Shown here piece after piece: positions 1-12,067 of a stretch of 64,000 bases of DNA. Within the stretch, counting starts at the first letter, position 1. The number at the start of each line of letters is the position of its first letter. The DNA is from Litomosoides sigmodontis. Lineage: Eukaryota; Nematoda; Chromadorea; Rhabditida; Onchocercidae. The position numbers and the translations under genes are program-made. Location of the stretch: contig OY718806.1 of assembly GCA_963070105.1 (NCBI GenBank), positions 3,010,865 through 3,074,864 of the forward strand. Direction: 5' to 3'. The notes under the pieces are model-generated. The model worked only from the letters and a program-made list of their open reading frames with translations. It did not search any database and was not told the origin of the DNA.

Positions 1-641
1 GTCTTCACTAATTTTCACACATACGACTTCATTTGTATGCCATGAATATGACAAAGAGACAGCGCCTAGTCTTTGAGACTTTAAATGATGTCAGTTTTCA
101 ATATCCGAGAGTTCAGTGATATCATTTCGATCAAAAAATTATCATTGTTCCACGATGGCACATTGATCATTTCATCAAACGCTGAAATTTAACGATAAAA
201 TCAATCAGCGCAGTAGTTTTCATAATCAAAATTTAACTGAACAAATTTGTTTTTTCACAACTACAATCTGAATTCAGTTGTTAATCGTTAATTAGTGTAA
301 AGAGGTACGAATTTTCTAAATGATAATTTCCAAAAGCATACGAAGTAAGGATACTTTAAAAATAACATTTAAAGAATCAAATGTCATGATTGCTACTGAA
401 ATCCATCAATTTTCCTTCCTTCAGGTTTGAAATTCGGATGTGAAAATCTGCAATCAGTAGTACTGAATAACACAGGTACACTTCTAACCGTTTTTCCAGC
501 GGAATAAAACCACAAAATTCTCTTCACACACTCATTTTCCATGCAAAGATTTCCCGCTTTTTTTCTGGCTGGTTTTAGAGCTCAAAATTTTTAGAATTCA
601 ATCATTACGCTTGTTTGATAAATCGAAAAGTTTTGCTAACG
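1..641. other. no gene recognised, left flank
   Basis: AT-rich sequence with no reading frame or splice structure that I can support. It may hold the promoter or 5' untranslated region of the lectin gene that follows, but no specific element was identified. Confidence 0.4.
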
Positions 642-3368
642 ATGAAACAATCGCCAAATCGGATATTAAGTGTCGCTTTGATTCCGGCAGTAGACCTTTA
701 CATTAGCGACAGCTATGGTAAGACAATTAATTATTGTGAAATATAATAATAACCAAAAGTAAAATTTTAGTGAAATGTAGAAAGGATTGAAGAAGATAAA
801 AATATGGTCGCGAAAGAGGGAAAAAATTATTTTATTCCTAAATATTACGATAATTTCAATTTCTACATAAATTATTACTAATACTACTGTCAACATTTTC
901 AGAATGCAAGAGCAATCGAGATTGTATGGACACAGAAATTTGCTGGAATGGACATTGTTCCCGGCGCGGTAGCTTTGGTAAGACATTTGTACTGCTAACA
1001 ATTTTCCGACAACTCTCATGTCAATTCGTGTGGTAGATTAGAATTTTGAATTTTGCATAAAATATTGCAGCAAACAGGTTGGCATACTAAGAAAAATGAA
1101 ATTGTTTTTTGAATGAAAATTAAAATGTATTCAGGAGACTCCTGTTTAACAAACGATCAATGTTCCACAGGACTGATGTGTTCAAAAGTGTTTAAATCAA
1201 AATATGGTTTATGCATTTTTCGCATTCCACTATATCCCCTTCCCACAAAAAGCAACACCGAAGTTGGTAACGAAGTAATTAAGATAGAGACTATACTAAA
1301 CGGTATTTTAACACAAGGTGATGAAGATGACGTCATGAACGAAACAGTTCTCAAGTTCGCTACAAATTTTATAGCACTTATATTGGATAAAATCAACGTG
1401 ACAGACCTCACATCCTCCGCGATAGGAACAAATGGTGAAATAACAGCGGAATTCCCTAAAGACACTAACAGTAGAATGACAGGGAAAGTTCCTTTTACGA
1501 CAGAAACTCCTCCTCCTTCGCCTCTCCCGACAGAAAACAACACTTCGAACTCAGCAACACCGGAAGTTTCCCCTACGAAAGAAATTTCTATTTCTTCACT
1601 TCTCCCGACAGAAAATAACACCTCGAACTCAGCAAAACAGGAAGTTTCTACTGCAACAGACATTCCTGCTCCTTCACTTTTCCCAGCAAAAAACAACCTA
1701 TCGAACTCAGTAATACCAAAAGCTCCTTCTACGACAGCAATTCCTGCTCCTTCACCTCTCCCGACAGGAAATAACACCTCGAAGTCAGTAACACCAGAAT
1801 CTTCTACGACAGCAATTCCTGCTCCTTCACCTCTCCCGACAGGAAATAACACCTCGAAGTCAGTAACACCAGAATCTTCTACGACAGCAATTCCTGCTCC
1901 TTCACCTCTCCCGACAGGAAATAACACCTCGAAGTCAGTAACACCAGAATCTTCTACGACAGCAATTCCTGCTCCTTCACCTCTCCCGACAGGAAATAAC
2001 ACCTCGAAGTCAGTAACACCAGAATCTTCTACGACAGCAATTCCTGCTCCTTCACCTCTCCCGACAGGAAATAACACCTCGAAGTCAGTAACACCAGAAT
2101 CTTCTACGACAGCAATTCCTGCTCCTTCACCTCTCCCGACAGGAAATAACACCTCGAAGTCGGTAACACCAGAATCTTCAACGACAGCAATTCCCGCTCT
2201 CTCACCAGAAATCAACACTGCGAACGCAATAGCATCGGAAATTCCTTCTACGACAGGAATTCCTTCCTCATTTCTTCTGACGGGAATTACATCTGATGAC
2301 AAATTACCGACTTCATCTTCCGCATCAGAATACAACACCGACGGCGCAATAATCCTTTCATCTTCCTCTTCGCTCCTCGCAACTGAAAGTAGCACTTTGA
2401 ACAGGACTATAAATAAATTTGCCACCACCTCAAGTACTTTGCGTGCCTTACTTAAAAAAAATATTTCTGAGATCGGAGGCAGTTCAAAGAACCATTCCAA
2501 TATTGCCAACATGAATTCATTAAGAACACAGTTACCAAATACATCAATTGTCCCAGGTTACTTGGCATCGCAACCACAATGTAATTTAATAATATCATTT
2601 GCAATTAACTTATTTTCTAAGTTTAACTCTAGCTTTATATGAAATTACTTTCATCCATAACACTAATCGCAATTATAATCTTTTGAAGTACATTGCATGC
2701 TGCAAATAGTAATATTACGTTAATGATATGATTGATAAACCCATTTTAAAAAAAAGCAGTTTGTAGATGAGTGTGATAATGGTTGGAGAATTTTCCGGGG
2801 TCGGTGCTACTACGTTCAGGTAAATGGTTGTAATTTTTCAAGCTACGTTTCTTATAATTATGTACAAGAAATGCGCAGGGAATATTATATAGCCTACTCA
2901 TTTTTAAATTTTTCATTCAGATGGACAAAGGTGGTTACACATATCATGAAGCTAAAAAGAACTGCTTGGATATGGGGGCGGTGCTAGTGACGATCGCTAA
3001 TAAAGATCTCATGGAATTTTTGTATTGTAAGTGCTTTTTCACTTCATGTCTTCATATTTCACTCCTTTTACGGCTTCAGAAGTGACAGTGGGTCATTTGC
3101 AATGAACAACAACAATATCAGTGCTGCTTTTTCAGCTAACTTCCCACTCAGTCATCCATTTTGGATCGGTCTTTCGAAGGGTGAAAAAGGATGGAAATGG
3201 CCAGATGGCACAAAGTTACGGTATCAGTTGTGGGGTAAGAAAGTGTCCGAGAAGACGTATTCCTGTGCGATCGCTGAGAGCAAGCAGAAGGGAGGATATT
3301 GGTATACCACTGATTGCAACAGTACCGACTTTCGAAGTGATATGATTGGTTATATATGTCAGCAATAG
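642..3368 (+). CDS. secreted C-type lectin with cysteine-rich head and mucin-like stalk
   Basis: Proposed exons are 642-717, 903-977, 1135-about 2556, about 2767-2816, 2921-3021 and 3080-3368. The short first exon (MKQSPNRILSVALIPAV...) is a weak signal-peptide candidate. Two small cysteine modules follow (CKSNRDCMDTEICWNGHC and CLTNDQCSTGLMC...C), each resembling a minimal EGF/EB-like unit. A Ser/Thr/Pro-rich stalk with many NNTS glycosylation sequons fills the large exon. The C-terminal C-type lectin domain starts at CDNGWRIFRGRCYYVQ, continues with an AKKNCLDMGAVLVTIA segment and ends with FWIGL, GWKWPDG and a final Cys. No EPN/QPD or WND calcium-site motif is visible, so calcium-dependent sugar binding is doubtful. 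The junction at 3021/3080 needs the weak donor GTATTG, because the stronger GTAAGT at 3027 breaks the frame. The junction at 2556/2767 is also a choice among alternatives. Probable site of action is secreted or surface. Confidence 0.72.
1737..2186 (+). repeat. six 75-bp tandem repeats coding a 25-residue mucin-like unit
   Basis: Copies begin at 1737, 1812, 1887, 1962, 2037 and 2112, with a partial seventh at 2187. The unit reads AIPAPSPLPTGNNTSKSVTP plus ESSTT in the lectin frame. Copies are nearly identical at the DNA level; a few substitutions appear only in the last. Diverged relatives of the unit lie upstream at about 1500-1736. Each unit carries an N-glycosylation sequon and several potential O-glycosylation sites. 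Confidence 0.95.
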
Positions 3369-4295
3369 TTTAGTTGAAACGTCGTTGTTTAAATATTTAT
3401 GTATAGAAGATGCTTAAAACATTTAAACATACACATATTACTGATAAATATACACATCTGACTCACTCATTGCATACATGCATCGCGCTCGATCAGTGTT
3501 TTCAGTAGTATTTCCACTGCACGCAAATGAGTACGTCGTCTGAAACAAATGGCACTTAAAATTTAGTGTAAAAACAACCTGGTCTTGTACAATACTTTCA
3601 CCGGAAGTCTAATTTACGGCATCTTTGGAGTGACATGAAAGGACAGAAAGGATGAGAAATCAATGAAGACGGATTAAGTCGTGATTAGTTGGACTCGTTC
3701 AGATGATTATTTTAAGAAAGGAAGATATAAAAGAGTAGAAGCGTCCATCATGCATAATACTTTATAATACTTCAATAATAGTCAATAGAAGTGTCTGTTG
3801 CTACTGGCCGTTGTTTCAGGCTACTAAGGGGTTCGGCCCAATCCCGGTTAAAATAAATCCTTCAAGTGCTATATGGAAACCCACTGGTTAACTGAAAGAA
3901 CTTTTGGTAAAAAAAGTATTTCAAAATTAACCTTTCTCATTCTTGCACATAGTTGTTATCTAGCCGTTCGGTGGTTGCTACCAAAGTAGAGGGCGGTAAG
4001 TGTAACATTACTTAGACAAAAAGTATGTGATAACTAATTGGGCTTTTCTCTTACGGAGATTCTGTGACAAGTAGAGTAACGATTTATTCAAGTTAGCTGA
4101 AGGTGGATGAAATAGACAAAATCCAGCAATCTTTTCGCATACAATCATTGAACGATGCTATGTCCTAATTCGTACTGTTACGGATAATCTCTACGCAATT
4201 CGTTCTTCAAAACAATTTTGCAATGTTTGTTCATTGTCCCTTACACTTTTCCTTTTTCAGAATTTTATAATCAAAATTAAATTGTGCTTTTATGT
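3369..4295. other. intergenic, no gene recognised
   Basis: The 3' flank of the lectin gene and the 5' flank of the degenerate receptor gene. No coding exon, RNA gene or repeat was recognised. Confidence 0.4.
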
Positions 4296-7200
4296 GTTGC
4301 TTTTCTATTAACTAGCAAGTTGGTTTTGTTGGCTGGAAGTTTTGCAAAAATTAGAAAGCCGACTGTATCAGGATCTTTTGTATGATTACAATAAAATCCC
4401 ACGTCCAGTTAAAAATAGCACCAATGTTCTTATAGTAAATTTTGGAGCATCATTAATTCGAATCATTGATGTGGTAAATAAATTGAAGTTAAAATTATTG
4501 ATTTGATCGTTCATTATTAATTTTTGTTGCATCGGTTTTTCTAATTCATAACAGTTGCTTTTTCAGGGTGAAAAGAATGAAATTCTTAAGGCAAACTTAT
4601 GGCTTGAAATGGTAGCTTCCTTTTCTCATACAGTTCGCTTCAAATTTTCCACTTGCTAGGAGGAAAAAGTAACCTAAAGTGCATTTGCATTCATGGTTTC
4701 AGCAGTGGAACGATTCAAAATCAACTCGGGATCCGTCGAAATACGGTGGCATCACAACGCTGCATATCGCCAGCTATCGAATTTGGACTTCCGATCTTGT
4801 ATTGTATAATTAGAGTGAGTATAACAAAATAATGAATGAGTAATAATATTTAGATTTAATTATTGTTGACACTGCAAAATTCATTTTGTTACAGAGCAGT
4901 AGGTGATCAGGATATAACGGTTTTTGCGGATGCACTTGTCGCTTATGATGGCAACCGCCAGCCATTTACAAATCGCTTTGCCCGGTAAATTTTCCGCAAT
5001 TAAATCAAAGAAAACCGATCCATTCTTGCTTCGAAAACTTGGTTTCCATATGACTGGCAGCAGTGCGGGATGAAATTTGGTGCTTGGTCTTACACCGGCT
5101 ATTATGTTGATTTAAAACAACTTCCACAAGGTTCACCTTTTCATTTAGAAATTAATAATGTTTTCGAATCTGAAATTCATTTGCTATCCACTTTGTATCT
5201 TGGCGCTTTTAAAGATCAAGTGGTAAGTGGAATAGACAAGTATGGTCAAGATGTTGAAACAATGAAAATAGGCATGGATCTTAGCTTCTTTTACCAGTCA
5301 GTAATTCATTATCACACCTCTACTAACCACATCTTTTGTAGCTACCACGAGAGAGATTTATTAAAGCTTACAAATTATCAACCGTCTTTATCCGTCCATA
5401 AAATTAAAGCAATTTATTTCCCAAAAGATCAACAAAGATTGTTCAGGTCTACGGAGAGATCATCATCTCGGCATTCCGTTCTTTATATAAGTTGTTGTGG
5501 CCCTGAAAAATATGTTGGTATTACTTTGTACTGCATGGGGAAACACTTTTTTTTACTTGCAACCTGATCGTCCCGTGCTTTCTGATACACCTTCTCACTA
5601 CCGCTGTTTTTTATTTAACTGATCATAAGATAACATTTTCAATATCCATTTTAGTTGCACTAACTGTATTTTTTTTGATAAGTTATTATTTATTATCTTT
5701 TCTGCAACTATTCATTAAATGTAAAAAGCAGCAAGTTCCTTGAAAACCTTTAACATTAGTTGATATTTGCTTGAAAACTAAATTTCATTTCAGCCGCTTT
5801 CATTACTATCCGCTAAGAACCTTACTCCTCACAAGCTAAATTTCAGCTAAATTTCACTGCCATCAAAATCCACCATACTTCCAAGAGAACCGTTTCACGT
5901 AATGAATCATTTCTATCTCTCAGAAAAGTCATAGCTATGTTTCCGATGATATAGAGAAGTTTTGACTGTTTAAACTTACCCCTCTCTACTATCACTTCTG
6001 TGTGTGATCCTCACCTGAATCTACCTGTTCCTGCACAGCATTTCAACGTTTTAACGTTTAAAGGTCTTAATCGATATCGTGCCGCCAACTTCATCAGTAA
6101 TGCCTCTGTTTGGGCGCTATCTGATCACAACAATGGTACTTGTTTCACTTTCAACAGTTGTTTCGGTTATCACTGTAAATTTCCGTTTCCGGAGTGGATC
6201 TGCTTATCGTATGTCACCTTGGATACGCAAATTCTTCCTTCATTTTCTACCAAAGTAACACTTTTATACAAACTTTTTGTTGTCAGATATCATTAGCTTT
6301 GCTGCAGAAATGGCACCACAGTACGCTATGAACATACTCTGCTCATGATGTTGCAACTTTATAGTGATCAAGATCCTTCCAAAAGCATCTCAGTAATTTC
6401 GTTCTTTAATTCGTAGTTATTAGAGAATAAAAGCTTTTAGGCATTAAAACTTTGAGCAAATAGTGAAAATATATATTAATAGGTCAAGGTTAGTCATTCA
6501 AACTACCGACCTTTTCACCACCAACAAAGGAGTTAAATAACACAATGACTTGACATTCAGGATTGTAAATTTCTTCGAAAGATTTACGTGCAAATGTCAG
6601 ATGACGATAAGATCATGAAAGATTGAAATGCGAAAAAAGTTTAATTTCCGACAATGTAATTTATATTCTCAAAATATTTGTATATCCTGTTTCAGAATAC
6701 TGTTTATGGAACGGAATATACTGAAGCGAAAAACTAAAACTTCAAGGAATAAATTAGTTGGCGCTTTATCGCCGGCAAGACAAGGAATCCAGCAGAATGA
6801 TTCGTATTCTTCCACTGTTCCGGAAAGTAGTAATATATATTTTGTTACTCTTTTGTAGTGAGTAAGTGAACCCTTGAAATCATACATCATGTGCTGAAAT
6901 TATGGCGAAAAAAGTAATGCATGAAACAGCAAAGCTGCTGCCCTAACAGCTATACAGTTTCAGGAAAAAATATATTCAACAAATCTCCACCATCTTATCC
7001 ATCTTATTCTCATCCACGCTTAAATCACAAGGAGCAAAACGTCGAGGAGCTCACTTTTGGCAAGGATTTTTATTATGGAGGTGGCAATTGGACAGTTAGT
7101 TTTTCATGTTATTCATTGCTGCAGTAAAATTCAAATAGTCCTGGCTAAAATGTTGAATTGTTTTTCATGAGACTGAAGGCGATAGCGGTTTCACGCATTT

Positions 7201-7773
7201 CACTCACCAACATCACTGCTTGAATGATTTTGAAAAGTGGTTGAGCTGTAAAAGTGCATCGTATCGAAACTACTGCAACAGACTCGATTTATTGCCAACA
7301 ATTTCCCGACAAATGAAGATTTTATTTTATATTTTTTCTATTTTCAGTTTGCGCTTATAGTTTTCCTTTTGGATTTCGAAATATTCAAATATTAATAATA
7401 ACTTTGACTTCGTTGATGTCTCATGTTTGAGTTCCATAATTTTGAATTCGATAGCGGTTCAAGTGATATGCAATATCATCTAAATTTTCTGATTTTTTTC
7501 TGAGGCTATAAAATGTATAAATTAGAAACCACAGAAAATACCAGAAAACGCCCAATAATTTGTTTATAGATATCTGATGAACGGATCTTCGTAGCAATGG
7601 TACTTGATCGATTATTCCTTATTACATTTTCCATTCTAAATGTTGGTACTTTCCTGATACTCTTGGAAGCGCCACCACTTTGTCCTACCAAATGGCCTAT
7701 AAATAGTACCAAAACTACAAAACCACTTGGACAACGAAACTACATTTTGTCCTCCACTAATCACTTTAAATGA
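4296..7773 (+). pseudogene. degenerate nicotinic acetylcholine receptor-type channel subunit
   Basis: All parts of a Cys-loop receptor are present in order. There is a signal-like segment; the N-terminal motif DYNKIPRPVKNS...NFGASLIRIIDV (4351-4473); an exon 4569-4613 (EILKANLWLEM); and DPSKYGGITTLHIAS...LVLYN (4703-4810). These are followed by a Cys-loop remnant (SC...FPYDWQQC, to about 5070), FGAWSYTGYYVDL, MDLSFFYQ, a vicinal SCC at about 5500, TM1-TM2 (NLIVPCFLI...TFSISILVALTVFF, to about 5680), TM3 (6064-6255, PPTSS...LVSLSTVVSVITVNFRFRS) and TM4 (7570-7773, FVAMVLDRLFL). The frame is broken repeatedly: a shift at the A run 4346-4350, a TAG at 4811 directly after LYN, a Cys-loop about two residues short with a shift, a shift near 5465 and another near 5530 ahead of TM1, and no usable donor after TM2. 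The vicinal cysteines indicate an alpha-type ancestor. Neighbouring genes are intact, so assembly error is a less likely explanation. Confidence 0.8.
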
Positions 7774-7944
7774 TAATGTGATTTCACTTCGCCAGAAAAA
7801 TAATTTTTATTGCATTTCGAAATATTGCTCTGAAATGGTGCATCAGCGATGCTCTGATATGAGTACCTTACAGGAAATGAGATTACAATTTAAACAATTT
7901 AGCGATTTCGTAAACAAATATAATGAATGAAATCTGTTGCATCA

Positions 7945-10900
7945 CTAAAGAATGCTATGTGGCAAAAAAAGATCTGAAATTTGCGTAAGAAAATAAATGC
8001 CCGGCAATAAACCATCTGTGTTCTGATCAGTGGATATTAGAGATCGAATTTTTCGTAGAAGACTGAATATTGACTGCTGCAGGGTTTGCACCGCTACGTT
8101 GCTGTGACAGGATGACAGTATTGAATTTACAATAATATTACCGTTTGCTGTAAGAGGCGCATAAAATCCTTTACCAGTAAACTGAAATACAAATAGTAGT
8201 GGAAATGGAATTTACTCTATTTATGGACAATATTTGCATTTGTAAATTTTTCTTATTCGTCCATATGGAATTCATATTACGTAGAGTAGATTAAAACAAA
8301 CACGTTGGATATTCGATACTTGAACCGGTATTAAATCGTTGGATTGTTTCTTGACAACATGCAAGCAATGTCCTAATCGAACATCTTTTGCAAATGTCAA
8401 ACGTAGGTTTTCTCCTACCGTACAATTCGTAACATATAATAAGTGATAGTCAGTTAATTTTATTATTTCACCATCTTCCTGAAATTCTGTAAAATTATTA
8501 ATAGGTAATGCAAGAAAATTTAATGTTCCAGTGAAGCTTTCACTCAATTACTTCCGGCAACATGAAAAAACGAAAAAGAAACATGGAAGTGATTAATAAT
8601 GATGATTAATAATAATGATAATAGTGGATAATAATAACAATAATAATAATTAATCGTGAGATCAATAGACCAACCAGAATAATCTTATTGAAAACTGCAG
8701 ATTCATTATCGGATCGATGCAAAAACATCACCACTGGTGAGTAAGAGATCTAAATGAAATAACGCATGAAATTCATGTATAATTTGAATAATTGCGGTTT
8801 TGCTTTGAATAGCAATTTTGAAACGAAATTTACTGACTCACCAATGATTCATCAATAGATAGGACTTGGTCTCCAACTTTTAATTCGTCAATCCGTTTTA
8901 TCTGATCAGGTGTCTGTACGGTTGTATCTCCGCTAAAGCACTGCAGCGTTTCAAAGTACCCAGTATAGTACTGAAAAGATGAATGTCACCCTATCGCGTG
9001 AGTAAATTGCAAGGTTTTTTTTTGCTAAATAATCAAATGTGTTGCCGTTATAGCTTACCGGTACATTACCGCCACTGTACGCAGACAGAGTGTGTTGTGA
9101 AGCAGGCAAAGCTCTTGGCTCAGATGATATTGCACCTCCATGAGTTTGATATTGTACACTAGAATATGGTAGTAACTGCCCCACTGCTGGCTGTAAAGTT
9201 TTATCAGATAGCAAGAACTACGGTATCCGCTAGTTATTTGAAGGAAAATGAGTTCGATTTTAAGCAGTATCTTTGAACTGTAGATGTTCGATGACAATGA
9301 GAACCTGCACTTCAGTATGAGCTGATTGATTAATAACATATGAATCACTGATAAGAGCACCTACAGTAGCTGATAGTTGATTGTAGTAGACATCTGCGTG
9401 GGTTGAAGTAATTGGAGTGACTGTACTATCACTGTCGATGAATTGATGGTAGTCACTTTCAACTGTCTTCTAAATATAAATTATAAAAAATTTTATGTTG
9501 CTCATTCATTTTATTCAAGTTATTTTCACAAAATTTTGAGCATACCGGAGATGTAAATTCAGTAGCTACAACAGGTCGATTGCGTCTTACTGTGCCGAAG
9601 TTCATAGGCCATAATCCGTCCGAAATCATCCTAAAACACATTTTTATTTTTTTAGACAACAGCACACAATTTCAAAAATGCCTAGCATTTTCGTGTGCTC
9701 CTACCCTCCCTCCTTCTCCCGTAGCTCTTCCACACGATTTGTGACTGACTAAGAGAATCTGAAAAATTAGCACCTGCGATGCAGAGACGGACGCATAAAA
9801 ATCACAGGGTCGTAATCGTAATAGTCATAGTCTTCAGCAACGGGTCTGTAAAATGGTCTTCTGCGCAGTGCGAGCATCCTCCGATGAGTCATTCGATTTC
9901 TGGGTGAGAATATATCATCGAAATTTTTATCTTCCAGAATTGTTGATCGTCTGTTTAAATATTATTTGAACAAAATCAAGAAACTCTGCAGCAGCAAGTG
10001 GGAATATGATATTTCTGTTTTTTTTTTTTTTTTTTTTTTTTTTATTAGAATGTCTCTGTATTAAGGAAGAATTGTAAATATAAAATATGAGCTTTCTAAC
10101 AAGCATAATATCATAAAAATGATTAGTTAGCAGAATAAATAAAATTAAATTTATATCGATTTTGAACATTTCGAAATATTCAAAACCAAAACCTTCTTGG
10201 TTTTGAATATTTCGGGTAATGCTGATTTGCAAAAACATATTCTTCGGTGTCGTATTCCGATGAAACGTCCGTTGTTGGCAAATCTGATTCACGATTCTTG
10301 TCAGTCAATACTAGAAGTATTGTTATTACTGAACCAATTGTGTTTTTTTTTTTAAATTCAAACACGAAATTAGATAACAAACGAAAACAGCAACAATTTT
10401 TCAAAAAAAATTTTTGTAAAATGGATTAAATGAAATGATAGCCTGAAGACAGACAGACATTCGTACAATTCCGCAATTATTCCACCACAAGTATTTTCAG
10501 GCTTAGATAGTAATAAAAAAAGAGCCCTGTTTTTTTGTAGATGTTTATATGTGGTTTTGAAATATTTAAATATTCTCAAAGGCAAAGTGAACATGGAAAA
10601 TCTGGATTACGTGCTAATTTTTGTATTTAAATCTTTAGGAAAACTTTTGTAGGATTTAATTAACTGAAAGTAGAAAAAAGATAAATAAAAAAAAATGCAA
10701 ACGTACACTTATTCTTGATATCTATTGGTTTTGGAATACATGCCAAACGCATTATTTTCAATTCATAGCGAGGCCTGAAAGTTGAATGAATTTTTAGGCT
10801 CAAATATCAGTGTTCTAGAAATGAATCACTTTATGGAATTACCTAGAATATGTTGATGTTTACAGCTGTTCCAGCAAGTGTACAAGTATGAAAATGCTTT

Positions 10901-12067
10901 CTTTGGATTAATTCCAAATTTATAAAGAATTACAAACAGATCACTTCAATGCTACTAACTGATGGTGTGAAATTTTTAAATTACATGCCTAATATCAGGT
11001 TGTTCATTAGTTAACACAAAAATAATTTACGGATGAGTACAATCATCGAATGTGAAATAAAAAGCTCAACCTATTTTGTTCATCGAACGAAAGGTACACT
11101 TCCTTGATCAGGTCAAATGCCACTCGACGGTTATTCTGATACACTTCTCCGCCCTCATAGCTCTCATCATTGTTCACAATCACTGACTTTATTGCTCGGG
11201 CATGTCGTAAACCTTCGTAATTGCAGCATTTCCACTTCGTTCTACAAAAAAAAAAAAGACCGTAATATGCAGAATTCACTAAACATATTAAAGTTTATAA
11301 CGAATAATTATGAAAATTTCAGACTTACTTAACATCGTTTCCGTCGTTTTCAAGAAGCAATCCAATTGTCCATTGTGTTTCACCGGTACAACCGCTGTTT
11401 TGATAGTATTTGTTACATTGCTAAAAAGATTTTCGGATAAATTAAATTTATAGGCAGTCAAATTTGCAAATTGAAAATATTTTTGCTAAAAGCCTGCACT
11501 TTGTCTCATAATGTAAAATAATAATATACCGCTTTATGAACATGATTTCCCGACGCAAGCAAGCTTTTCGTATCGGTTTTGGTTTCCTGAATAACGTCAT
11601 CACGTTTCAGTTCATATAGCCTCTTTTCGCCGAAACAAACAGGCGATGTACATAAGAGGGCTGGAAAATGACTTTGTGCAATGTCACTGAGAAAAATATT
11701 TTCGTATTACTTTCAAATATTCTCTTTGAGAGAATAAAATCCTGGAATACTCCTAATGATACATTTTTAAAAGTCTCAATATTTCATTAAATTTGAAATT
11801 GCTAGTGCTGGAGAACGAAGGATGTGATAATTTCCCTATGTCAATATGATAACTTTCACAAATTTGCATATTTAAATGCGGAATGTATGTAACAACTGGA
11901 TGAACTATTTTATCGTTCGGTTGGAAAAGCTTAGAGATACCTGGATTTCCAGCTTTATCATTTTGGAATGAGAACGGAATTGTGTACTCGCCACATAATG
12001 AATCAATTACAGACTGTTGCTGACTGCGGGCTATTTTCACCCAAAGCAGCATCATCGGGAACAACAT
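7945..12067 (-). CDS. hedgehog-related protein (quahog/warthog-like) with Hog/Hint domain
   Basis: Exons, 5' to 3': 12067-11763, 11686-11530, 11420-11329, 11241-11071, 10774-10707, 10310-10193, 9950-9774, 9630-9546, 9469-9361, 9186-9059, 8970-8842, about 8548-8281 and 8181-7945. A signal peptide (MLFPMMLLWVKIARS) is followed by a cysteine-rich secreted domain with LCGEYTIPFSF, SPVCFG, WKCCNYEGLR and YEGGEVYQNNRRVAFDLI, a pattern of nematode hedgehog-related N domains. A low-complexity linker (RRRPFYRPVAEDYDYYDYD...) follows. The C-terminal Hint domain starts at Cys in CFSGDTTVQTP and carries RIDELKVGDQVLS, the TDYHLL histidine motif and GFYAPLTANGNIIVNSILSS. Hint domains of this family self-cleave before that Cys. 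Phases close for most junctions, but that between 8842 and about 8548 does not, and a short exon (perhaps near 8685) is probably missing. In nematodes, proteins of this family are linked to epidermis and moulting; that role is known for the family, not shown here. Confidence 0.85.
10172..10214. repeat. perfect 18-bp inverted repeat with 7-nt loop
   Basis: The arms are 10172-10189 (CGAAATATTCAAAACCAA) and 10197-10214, its exact reverse complement. The 5' splice site that ends exon 10310-10193 of the minus-strand hedgehog-related gene lies in the loop. In the transcript the hairpin would pair the last exon bases with the start of the intron. Confidence 0.9.

Noticed and set aside
1157..2512. 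451-residue antisense open frame across the lectin stalk
   Set aside because: Its length follows from the 75-bp repeat being open on the opposite strand; the sense strand has splice structure, cysteine modules and glycosylation sequons.
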